Origin: an uncultured Solirubrobacterales bacterium
GTDB taxonomy: Bacteria; Actinomycetota; Thermoleophilia; Solirubrobacterales; Solirubrobacteraceae
Length of the DNA stretch: 5,254 bases
Direction: 5' to 3'
Assembly: GCA_903959665.1 (NCBI GenBank)
Contig: CAJBXY010000253.1
Coordinates: forward strand, 1 to 5,254
Shown here: in pieces, positions 1-5,254 of the stretch
Layout: each line of letters begins with the position of its first letter
Numbering within the stretch: position 1 is the stretch's first letter
The notes under the pieces: generated by a model
The model's input: the letters and a program-made list of their open reading frames with translations, nothing else
The model's database searches: none
Told to the model about the DNA's origin: nothing
Position numbers and translations under genes: made by a program

Positions 1-1100
1 ACCTCGGCGAGGAAGCGGTTCAGCTGCGGGGTTGGAATTCTTTCGGCGCGGCGGTCGCCGAGCGCGACGGCCTCATCCAAGACGCGGCCGACGTGGCGCC
101 CGTCTTTGGCGCTGATCGTCATCAGCTTCGGCCGCAAGCGAAGCTTCTTTGCGACCTTTGCCCTTTCGTGATCTAGCTCGTCCTCGTCAAGCGGGTTTAG
201 ATCCCACTTGTTCAACGCCATCAGCGTCGCGCAGCCTTCCTGCATCGCCAGCTCGGCGATCCGCATATCTTGCGAAGTGACGCCGTCGGCGGCGTCGCAG
301 ATCACCAACGCCACGTCGGCGCGCTCAACGGCCCGCTGCGAACGCAGCACCGTGTAGTACTCGAGGCTGTCGGAGAGCTTCGACTGGCGCCGCATTCCCG
401 CCGTGTCGATCAGCGTGACCTTGCGGCCTCCCACCTCAATCGGCATGTCGATCGCATCGCGCGTTGTGCCGGCCACGTCGCTGACAATCGTTCGTTCGGA
501 GCCGACGATCTTGTTCATCAGCGTTGATTTGCCAACGTTCGGCCGGCCAATGATCGCCAGACGGATCGGCGGATCGAGCTCCAGCCCCTCATCCGCGTCG
601 GCGTCAGGCAGCATCGAAACGATGCGGTCAAGTAGATCGCCGCTGCCAAGCCCTTGCGCGGCGGAGACCGAAATTGGCTCGCCGAGACCGAGCCGATTGA
701 ACTCTCCGGCCAAGGGAATGTCGGAGAGAACATCCGACTTGTTGGCGGCTACGAGCACCGGGAGCCCGCTGCGACGCAGCAGATCGGCCATCTCCTCGTC
801 GCCGGGGCGCAGGCCGCCCTTTACGTCGACGACGAGAACGGCGAGCTGCGCCTCTGAGAGAGCGGCGGTAGCCTGATCACGGATTGAACCTGCGATCGGG
901 TCGGGGTCGAGCAGGTCCATTCCGCCTGTGTCAACCAGCGTGAACTGGCGCCCGTTCCATTCGCAGTCAAGTTCCTTGCGGTCGCGCGTTACGCCGGCGC
1001 GTTCCTCAACGACGGCCTCTCGTGAGCCGCTGAGCCTGTTGACAAGCGAGCTCTTGCCAACGTTCGGATAGCCGACGATCGCTACGCGCGGGCGACTCAT
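1..1100 (-). CDS. der: Ribosome assembly GTPase Der (EngA), C-terminus cut by window edge
   Basis: The frame from the ATG at 1100 is open to the left edge, giving 366 residues that I translated by hand. Der is an essential GTPase with two tandem G domains that binds the 50S subunit during late assembly. G domain 1: GYPNVGKS (10-17), Thr38 in GVTRDR, DTGG (57-60), NKSD (120-123), SAA (146-148). G domain 2: GRPNVGKST (185-193), Thr212 in GTTRD, DTAG (232-235), NKWD (297-300), SAK (330-332). The two P-loops share an identical 14-base stretch (529-542 and 1054-1067). The first P-loop has Tyr11 where most Der proteins have Arg, probably a lineage trait. The start of the KH-like domain (from about 350) is visible; some 70 or more residues should lie beyond the edge, since family members run from about 436 (B. 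subtilis) to 490 (E. coli). The start overlaps the cmk stop. Confidence 0.96.
   Translation of the reverse strand, partial: MSRPRVAIVGYPNVGKSSLVNRLSGSREAVVEERAGVTRDRKELDCEWNGRQFTLVDTGGMDLLDPDPIAGSIRDQATAALSEAQLAVLVVDVKGGLRPGDEEMADLLRRSGLPVLVAANKSDVLSDIPLAGEFNRLGLGEPISVSAAQGLGSGDLLDRIVSMLPDADADEGLELDPPIRLAIIGRPNVGKSTLMNKIVGSERTIVSDVAGTTRDAIDMPIEVGGRKVTLIDTAGMRRQSKLSDSLEYYTVLRSQRAVERADVALVICDAADGVTSQDMRIAELAMQEGCATLMALNKWDLNPLDEDELDHERAKVAKKLRLRPKLMTISAKDGRHVGRVLDEAVALGDRRAERIPTPQLNRFLAE
1097..1100 (-). promoter_or_regulatory. ATGA stop/start overlap, cmk-der
   Basis: The cmk TGA and the der ATG share bases as ATGA. A GGTGG about 9 bases upstream is a one-mismatch, weak Shine-Dalgarno candidate. 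Coupled translation is inferred. The chosen start gives MSRPRVAIVGYPNVGKS, the expected Der N-terminus. Confidence 0.75.
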
Positions 1101-1711
1101 TGGCGGCCACCGGCGCGCTCGGTCGCCAGCGCGACGATCTCGCCGATCACTTCGTCGGCGCTCAGCGCTGTCGTGTCGAGCTCGACCGCGTCGTCGGCGG
1201 CAAGAAGCGGCGAAAGCTCGCGCTCCCCGTCGCGGCGGTCGCGTTCCTGCTGCTCGGCGAGCACCTGCGCGAGCGGCCTGCCGCTCTGCTCGGCGCGCCG
1301 GCGTGCACGCTCATCAGCGTCCGCGGTGAGGAAGATCTTTAGCTCGGCGTGGGGAGCGATCACGGTGCCGATGTCGCGCCCCTCGGCGACCCAGTCACCA
1401 CTGGCGAGCATCGCCTGCTGACGCAGCGCCATAGCCGTGCGCACCTGCGCTTCAGCGGCCACCTCGGATGCCATCTCGGTGACGGTGGCCGAGCGAATCT
1501 CCTCGCTCACATCCTCGCCGTTCAGGCTGACAGTGGCCGCGAGGCCAATCTCGAGCGTGTTGATGTCAACCTCGCCGTCCCGCAGCCGCGCCAAGGCGAC
1601 GCAGCGGTACATCGCCCCGGTGTCAAGGTAGGTGAAGCCGAGCGCCAGCGCGACCGCGCGCGCCACAGTTGATTTTCCGGCTCCCGCCGGCCCATCGATC
1701 GCGACAATCAT
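1097..1711 (-). CDS. cmk: Cytidylate kinase (CMP/dCMP kinase)
   Basis: This 204-residue P-loop kinase phosphorylates CMP and dCMP with ATP, feeding CTP and dCTP pools in the cytosol. The Walker A loop GPAGAGKST is at 7-15, immediately after the first strand. The nucleotide-contact motif DTGAMYR (30-36), the EGRDIGTVI segment (110-118), an arginine-rich lid (about 132-139), RDRRDGERELSPL (157-169) and the closing ELDTT (177-181) all match Cmk in order. It is shorter than the usual 220-230 residues. The shortening falls between about residues 43 and 70, in the NMP-binding insert, while the motifs are intact. The ATG is chosen because MIVAIDGPAGAGKS is the canonical N-terminus. The stop overlaps the der start by 4 bases. 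Placement beside aroA and der is a common bacterial arrangement and does not imply a shared pathway. Confidence 0.96.
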   Translation of the reverse strand: MIVAIDGPAGAGKSTVARAVALALGFTYLDTGAMYRCVALARLRDGEVDINTLEIGLAATVSLNGEDVSEEIRSATVTEMASEVAAEAQVRTAMALRQQAMLASGDWVAEGRDIGTVIAPHAELKIFLTADADERARRRAEQSGRPLAQVLAEQQERDRRDGERELSPLLAADDAVELDTTALSADEVIGEIVALATERAGGRQ

Positions 1712-1728
1712 CGCTAGTGAACGTAGCG
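1712..1728 (-). other. Small inverted repeat directly before the cmk start
   Basis: CGCTA and TAGCG flank a 7-base loop, and the second arm abuts the cmk ATG. The 29-base aroA-cmk gap has no recognisable Shine-Dalgarno in the usual place. A 5-base stem is weak and may be chance; if formed in mRNA, it would sit exactly on the ribosome landing site. Confidence 0.25.
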
Positions 1729-1740
1729 GGCTGGCAACCC

Positions 1741-3042
1741 TCAGCGCAGCGCAGCGATGTCGTCAAGAAAGTTCGGGTAGGAGACCGCGGCAGCCTCAAC
1801 GCCAACTACCTCAACGCCTTCCTGCGATGCGAGCCCTGCGATAACGCCGAGCATCGCGATCCGATGGTCGCCCCCGGCGTCTACTCGGCCGCCGCGCAGC
1901 GACCCCCTCCCATTGATGACCAGACCGTCCTCGCTCGCTTCGACCTCGGCGCCAAGGTCGCTCAGCGCCGTGACGACTGCAGCGATTCGATCGGACTCTT
2001 TGAGCCGCAGCTCGGCGGCGCCTTCGATCCGCGTCTGACCTTCAGCGAAACAGGCCATCAGCGCTATCAAAGGCAGCTCATCTACGGCCAACGGCACCTC
2101 GCGGGCGGAAACCGTCGTCGGTTTCAGCGGCCCTGCAGTTACGTCGATGTCGCTGAGCGGTTCCGCTTGCGTGATCGCTCCATCCTTCGGCCGCTCTTCG
2201 AGGTCGGTGATGATAACCGCGCCCATCCGCTTGGCGATCTTGATGAAGCCGCTGCGCGTCCAGTTGACCGAGCAGTCCTCAACCAGCAGCCGGGATCCTG
2301 GTACGAGCACCGCTGCCGCAATCGCAAACGCCGCCGATGACGGGTCGCTTGGAATGTCGATCCGATCGGGCAGCGTCAACTCGTCTGTTGGGCAGATCGT
2401 CAGCTCGCTTCCAACGCGCGAGATCTTCACGCCTGCGCTAAACAAGAGCCGCTCGGTGTGATCACGGCTGGCATCGATCTCGGTGATCGTCGTTGGCCCT
2501 TCTGCGATAAGAGCGGCGAGCTCGATCGCGGATTTCACCTGAGCGCTCGCTACCGGAAGCTCGTAATCGATCCCGTGAAGCCGGGCGCCCTCGACGGTGA
2601 AGGGCGCGAAGCGCGTATCGGTAGCTTCGATCTTTGCGCCCATCAGAGTGAGCGGCACGGCGATGCGGTCGATTGGCCGGCGACGAATCGATTCGTCGCC
2701 ATCGAGCTGAAAGCTCGATCCGTCCTGACCGGCGAGCCACCCGGGCAGCAGCCGAATCAGCGTTCCTGCATTACCAACGTCGATTGGCTGCGCCGGCGTT
2801 TGCGCGTTGCGCAGGCCAACGCCGCGGATCATCAGCCCTTCGCTGCGGCGCTCAACTAGAGCACCGAGCTGTTCGATCGCCGCCAACGTTGAGAGCGTGT
2901 CCGCGGCCTCCAAATAGTTGGTGATCAAGACCGGCTCGTCGGCCATCGCGGCAAGAATCGCGGCGCGGTGGGAGATCGACTTGTCGGCCGGGGCAGTGAG
3001 CTTTCCTTTGATCCGCCCGGCCGGCTCGATCAGCACCTTCAC
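1741..3042 (-). CDS. aroA: 3-phosphoshikimate 1-carboxyvinyltransferase (EPSP synthase)
   Basis: This 433-residue cytosolic enzyme transfers the enolpyruvyl group of PEP to shikimate 3-phosphate, giving EPSP, the precursor of chorismate. The two-domain family fold is covered end to end. Visible motifs are ADKSISHRA (19-27; Lys21 binds substrate), the PEP loop GNAGTLIR (90-97), GDESIRRRP (115-123), SAQVK (166-170), RDHTE (193-197), NWTR (260-263), the catalytic-type Asp321 in VDELP, LRLKESDR (345-352; Glu349 matches E. coli Glu341) and GDHRIAM (391-397). Length is normal (E. coli 427). The GTG start sits in the tyrA stop, and cmk follows 29 bases after the TGA. SAQxK, RxHxE and NxTR are motifs described for class II EPSP synthases (CP4 type), yet the PEP loop keeps the Gly (Gly93) that CP4 replaces with Ala. 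The residue matching E. coli Pro101 is Leu98. No frameshift or missing core residue was seen. Confidence 0.97.
   Translation of the reverse strand: MKVLIEPAGRIKGKLTAPADKSISHRAAILAAMADEPVLITNYLEAADTLSTLAAIEQLGALVERRSEGLMIRGVGLRNAQTPAQPIDVGNAGTLIRLLPGWLAGQDGSSFQLDGDESIRRRPIDRIAVPLTLMGAKIEATDTRFAPFTVEGARLHGIDYELPVASAQVKSAIELAALIAEGPTTITEIDASRDHTERLLFSAGVKISRVGSELTICPTDELTLPDRIDIPSDPSSAAFAIAAAVLVPGSRLLVEDCSVNWTRSGFIKIAKRMGAVIITDLEERPKDGAITQAEPLSDIDVTAGPLKPTTVSAREVPLAVDELPLIALMACFAEGQTRIEGAAELRLKESDRIAAVVTALSDLGAEVEASEDGLVINGRGSLRGGRVDAGGDHRIAMLGVIAGLASQEGVEVVGVEAAAVSYPNFLDDIAALR
3039..3042 (-). promoter_or_regulatory. GTGA stop/start overlap, tyrA-aroA
   Basis: The tyrA stop TGA shares bases with a GTG start for aroA. 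The aroA frame is open for another 90 codons upstream, but that part is an arginine/alanine-rich shadow of tyrA, while EPSP synthase homology starts immediately after this GTG (VKVLIEPAG). A second GTG two codons in is possible but would leave the gene without the overlap. No good Shine-Dalgarno is visible, so coupling to tyrA translation is likely. Confidence 0.75.
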
Positions 3043-4088
3043 AGGACCGGCAGCCCGAGCTTGTCGAGGCACTCGCTGGCCTCGGTTGCGGAGCCCTCGG
3101 CAACCCAGAGAGCGACAACGCCCTGCTGCCCGTCGGGCGACGGGCTCAGCGCCATGTCGACGATGTTGATGTCGGCTTCGCAGAGGCCAAGCGCGATCTG
3201 CGCGAGCACGCCGGGGCGGTTTGGCACCGGCACCCGAAGCTCCGTCAGCACGCCGCCGGAGAGGCCTGCCTCGGTCAACGCCTCTCGCCGCTCGGCTGCA
3301 AGCGCCTGCCACTGCGTCAGCCAGGCAGCGTCGCCGCGGCCGATCGCTGCGCGAGCCGCCGTGAGCCGCTCGATTGCTCCGTCGAGCTCCTCAACGAGGG
3401 CGCCGGCGTTGGCAAGGTAGATCGCCGTCCACATCTCAGGGTTCGAGCCCGCCACACGCGTCACATCACGGAAGCTTGGCCCGGTCACCGGGATCTTGCG
3501 CTCCTCGAGCGCTGCATCTGCTTGAAGCACCAGCACGTTTGCGAGCACGTGCGGTAGCTGTGAGACGGCGGCCATCATCCGGTCGTGGTCATCAACGCCG
3601 ACGATCGTCGGCTTCGCGCCGATCGCGCTGAGCAGGTTGTGGACGCGCTCCAGCATCACGCCGCTGGTGATCTCCGTCGGCGTCAGGTACCAGGTCGCCT
3701 CGTCGAAAAGATCCTCGCGGGCGTTGACCACGCCGGAGTTGGCGCTGCCGGCCAGCGGGTGCCCGCCGACGAAGCGCTCGTCACGGGCTGCTGCGTCAAC
3801 GACCGGTCGCTTGATCGAGCCGACATCGGTGATCGCGCAGTCCAGCGGTGCCGCTGCCAGCACCTGTTCGGTCACCTCAACCAAACGGTCGGCCGGTACG
3901 GCGACGACGACAAGCTCGGCGCCGATCAATGAGGTTTCAAGCCCCAGGCAGGCCTCGTCGATCAGTTCTAGTTCGAGTGCTTGGTCGGCCTCGGGCCCCA
4001 CTCCCCGAACGTGGGCCCCGACGCGGCGCCGAGCGGCGAGGGCAAATGACCCGCCGATCAGGCCGACACCGACGACCGTGAGCTTCAA
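3039..4088 (-). CDS. tyrA: Prephenate/arogenate dehydrogenase with C-terminal ACT domain
   Basis: This 349-residue TyrA carries out oxidative decarboxylation of prephenate to 4-hydroxyphenylpyruvate, or of arogenate to tyrosine. Residues 1 to about 165 form a Rossmann domain with GVGLIGGS (7-14), TDVGSIK (87-93) and GGHPLAGS (108-115); His110 corresponds to the catalytic His147 of Aquifex aeolicus and Ser91 to its Ser126. An all-helical dimerisation domain follows, with SQLPHVLA (176-183) and SFRDVTRVA (205-213), whose arginines belong to the substrate site. Residues from about 283 to the end form an ACT domain (VPVPNRPGVLAQI), a usual site for tyrosine feedback. Two oddities stand out: the Asp that ends strand beta-2 in NAD-specific members is Gly31, and the position of A. 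aeolicus Glu153 is Ala116. These hint at NADP+ and arogenate use, so the substrate is left open. The gene starts with TTG inside the aroF stop and its own stop overlaps the aroA start. Confidence 0.95.
   Translation of the reverse strand: MKLTVVGVGLIGGSFALAARRRVGAHVRGVGPEADQALELELIDEACLGLETSLIGAELVVVAVPADRLVEVTEQVLAAAPLDCAITDVGSIKRPVVDAAARDERFVGGHPLAGSANSGVVNAREDLFDEATWYLTPTEITSGVMLERVHNLLSAIGAKPTIVGVDDHDRMMAAVSQLPHVLANVLVLQADAALEERKIPVTGPSFRDVTRVAGSNPEMWTAIYLANAGALVEELDGAIERLTAARAAIGRGDAAWLTQWQALAAERREALTEAGLSGGVLTELRVPVPNRPGVLAQIALGLCEADINIVDMALSPSPDGQQGVVALWVAEGSATEASECLDKLGLPVL
4085..4088 (-). promoter_or_regulatory. TTGA stop/start overlap, aroF-tyrA
   Basis: The aroF stop TGA overlaps the tyrA start TTG in a shared TTGA. 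This decides the tyrA start: translation from this TTG gives MKLTVVGVGLIGGS, placing the NAD(P)-binding beta strand right at the N-terminus, as the family expects. An AGG about 10 bases upstream is at best a weak ribosome binding site, so reinitiation by ribosomes finishing aroF is the likely route (inference). Confidence 0.75.
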
Positions 4089-5137
4089 GCCGAGCGCGCC
4101 TGCGTGTGAAGGAAGGACGCTTTGCCGGCAAGCTGAGCCGCCTGGTCAACGGCGAGCGCGTACTGCTCGAACTCCTCGCTGCGCAGTGCCTGCGGGCCGT
4201 CACAGATCGCCTCTTCCGGCTCCGGATGGACCTCAACGATGATCCCATCGGCGCCGACGGCGGCCGCTGCCAGTGAGAGCGGCTTCACCAGTACGCGCCG
4301 CCCTGCCGCATGGCTTGGGTCGATCACAATCGGAAGGTGGGTCATCTCTTTGAGAACGGGCACGGCCATCAGGTCGAGCGTAAAGCGGTACGCCGTTTCA
4401 AATGTGCGAATCCCGCGTTCGCAGAGAATCACCTGCTCGTTGCCTTCCTTAAGGATGTATTCGGCGGCCATGACGAACTCTTCCAATGTCGCCGAAAGCC
4501 CGCGCTTGAGCAGCACCGGACGACCGGCGCGGCCGAGCTCAGTCAGCAGGCCGTAGTTCTGCATGTTGCGCGCGCCCACCTGGATTAGGTCGGCGACTTC
4601 GAGCACCGGCTCAATTTCGCGCGCATCCATAAGTTCGGTGACGATTGGGAGCCCGCTCTGCTCGCGAGCTTCGGCCAGCAGCTCCAAGCCCTCAACACCG
4701 AGGCCTTGGAATGAGTAGGGCGAAGTGCGTGGCTTGTATGCGCCGCCGCGGAGCATCGATGCGCCGCAGGACTTGACAAGCGCGGCGGTGTCGAGCAGCT
4801 GGTCACGCGACTCGACCGTGCAAGGGCCGGCGATCAGCGCGAAGTTGTCGCCACCGATCTTGGCGCCACCGATGTCGAACACCGAATGGTTTCCGTGGCG
4901 GGATTCGAGCGCAGCGAGCTTGTAAGGCTTCAGAATCGGAACGATTTTGCTGACCCCAGCAAGCGCGCCAAGCTCCAACTCGCTAACGCGCAGCTCGGTA
5001 TCGGCGTCGCCGATCGCCCCGATCAACGTCAGCTCAGCGCCGCGGCTCGGATGCGCAGTACCTCCTACCGATTCAATTCGGTCGATTACGGCTTGTACCT
5101 CGTCTTCTGTAGCCCCGGGGCTCATCACGACTAGCAT
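4085..5137 (-). CDS. aroF: 3-deoxy-7-phosphoheptulonate (DAHP) synthase, type I-beta
   Basis: This 350-residue enzyme condenses phosphoenolpyruvate with erythrose 4-phosphate to DAHP, the first committed step of aromatic amino acid synthesis. Residues 1 to about 75 form the N-terminal extension typical of Thermotoga-like enzymes (MLVVMSPGAT..., then SRGAE and IGAIGD), a ferredoxin/ACT-like regulatory domain. The TIM barrel follows: GPC (104-106), RGGAYKPRTSPYSFQG (130-145), LLKRG (209-213), CERGIRTFE (239-247), DPSHAAGRR (273-281) and EVHPEPE (302-308). The four metal ligands known from Thermotoga maritima are all in place as Cys106, His276, Glu302 and Asp313. The length fits the family (T. 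maritima 338). The ATG is the first possible start after the in-frame aroH stop and matches the family N-terminus, but no clear Shine-Dalgarno precedes it. The stop overlaps the tyrA start by 4 bases. Feedback control by tyrosine or phenylalanine is inferred from the extension. The gene symbol varies between genomes (aroF, aroG, aroA). Confidence 0.96.
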   Translation of the reverse strand: MLVVMSPGATEDEVQAVIDRIESVGGTAHPSRGAELTLIGAIGDADTELRVSELELGALAGVSKIVPILKPYKLAALESRHGNHSVFDIGGAKIGGDNFALIAGPCTVESRDQLLDTAALVKSCGASMLRGGAYKPRTSPYSFQGLGVEGLELLAEAREQSGLPIVTELMDAREIEPVLEVADLIQVGARNMQNYGLLTELGRAGRPVLLKRGLSATLEEFVMAAEYILKEGNEQVILCERGIRTFETAYRFTLDLMAVPVLKEMTHLPIVIDPSHAAGRRVLVKPLSLAAAAVGADGIIVEVHPEPEEAICDGPQALRSEEFEQYALAVDQAAQLAGKASFLHTQARSA

Positions 5138-5151
5138 CGCGTCAACTTTAG

Positions 5152-5168
5152 CGGCCGCACCGCGGCCG
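5152..5168 (-). other. GC-only inverted repeat in the aroH-aroF gap
   Basis: A perfect 7-base inverted repeat (CGGCCGC and GCGGCCG) is separated by 3 bases and lies in the 57-base gap between the aroH stop and the aroF ATG. Its aroF-proximal arm ends 14 bases before the start codon. The stem is entirely G/C. No T-run follows on either strand, so it is not a standard intrinsic terminator. It could affect ribosome access to aroF, RNA processing or protein binding, or it could be chance in GC-rich DNA. Part of it includes the 8-base palindrome GCGGCCGC. Confidence 0.4.
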
Positions 5169-5194
5169 GTGACCGCAGTGGACGATCGCTTGCG

Positions 5195-5254
5195 TCACTG
5201 AGCGCCGGAGATATCGCTACGCAGGCTCTGCGCGTCGCGCAGGTAAACGTGCTG
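5195..5254 (-). CDS. aroH: Chorismate mutase, AroH type (C-terminal fragment)
   Basis: Only the last 19 codons and a TGA stop are in the window; the rest lies beyond the right edge. The tail reads HVYLRDAQSLRSD, which matches the C-terminal signature of monofunctional AroH chorismate mutases (Bacillus subtilis: HVYLEKAVVLRPD). In that family the Tyr (B. subtilis Tyr108) and the Leu-Arg pair (Leu115, Arg116) line the active site at the subunit interface of the trimer. All three are present here with the same spacing. The enzyme converts chorismate to prephenate in the cytosol, the substrate step for the TyrA encoded two genes downstream. The DAHP synthase gene follows after 57 bases in the same reading frame. 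The call rests on a short stretch, but the motif and the aromatic-pathway context agree. The AroQ (all-helical) family does not end this way. Confidence 0.82.
   Translation of the reverse strand, partial: QHVYLRDAQSLRSDISGAQ

Noticed and set aside
403..876. Plus-strand open frame of 157 codons opposite der
   Set aside because: Low-complexity serine/arginine sequence antisense to both conserved Der G domains.
529..1067. Identical 14-base repeat (TTGCCAACGTTCGG) at 529-542 and 1054-1067
   Set aside because: It encodes part of the PNVGK P-loop in both GTPase domains of Der and is explained by the domain duplication, not by a mobile or regulatory repeat.
1669..2340. Plus-strand open frame of 223 codons
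   Set aside because: It lies opposite aroA and the start of cmk, both of which have complete motif sets. The protein has no recognisable domain and is a typical antisense shadow in GC-rich DNA.
3043..3312. Upstream extension of the aroA frame by 90 codons
   Set aside because: It is arginine/alanine-rich, has no EPSP synthase similarity and is antiphase to the well-supported end of tyrA. Homology starts right after the GTG at 3042.
3637..4242. Plus-strand open frame of 201 codons opposite tyrA and aroF
   Set aside because: Serine/proline/arginine-rich composition without a motif; it crosses two real genes and has no supporting context.
5138..5160. TTGAC on the minus strand upstream of aroF as a promoter -35 box
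   Set aside because: It lies only a few bases from the ATG, leaving no room for a -10 box and leader, and the gene is inside an operon.
5152..5168. Intrinsic terminator after aroH
   Set aside because: The stem is present but neither strand has a T-run after it, and the downstream gene belongs to the same pathway.
1..5254. Hidden mobile element, CRISPR, toxin-antitoxin or defence system
   Set aside because: Nearly all bases are covered by six conserved housekeeping genes with intact frames; the gaps total under 100 bases and hold no such structure.

Overview
This is a dense, single-strand piece of bacterial core metabolism. Every gene lies on the minus strand, so transcription runs from high to low coordinates. 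The order is aroH (3' end only), aroF, tyrA, aroA, cmk and der (3' end missing). The longest non-coding gap is 57 bases, and no stretch over 300 bases lacks a gene. I saw no RNA gene, mobile element, CRISPR array, phage feature or convincing terminator. The start of the operon lies beyond the right edge, so no promoter is visible.

The organism looks like a high-GC (low sixties percent by spot count) actinobacterium, most likely of the Thermoleophilia (Solirubrobacterales/Gaiellales type). This rests on remembered family resemblance, not a search: the aroA segment around the PEP loop and the following GDESIRRRP motif, Tyr in place of Arg in the first Der P-loop, and the cmk-der pairing common in Actinobacteria. 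TTG, GTG and ATG starts all occur.

Right part (5254-3039): a chorismate mutase tail of the Bacillus AroH type, a type I-beta DAHP synthase with an N-terminal regulatory extension, and a TyrA dehydrogenase with a C-terminal ACT domain. Middle (3042-1741): EPSP synthase. Together these cover the first and sixth steps of the shikimate pathway, then chorismate to prephenate and on towards tyrosine. Left part (1711-1): cytidylate kinase and the double GTPase Der, which serve nucleotide supply and 50S ribosome assembly.

Three of the five junctions are 4-base stop/start overlaps of the form NTGA (TTGA, GTGA, ATGA), which indicates translational coupling. The other two are short gaps (57 and 29 bases), each with a small inverted repeat next to the downstream start. 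Good Shine-Dalgarno sequences are scarce.

I found no undescribed system. The points worth a second look are modest: TyrA residues that hint at NADP+ and arogenate use, class II-like EPSP synthase motifs combined with a glyphosate-sensitive-type loop, and an in-frame aroH/aroF junction separated by one TGA and carrying a GC-rich hairpin.
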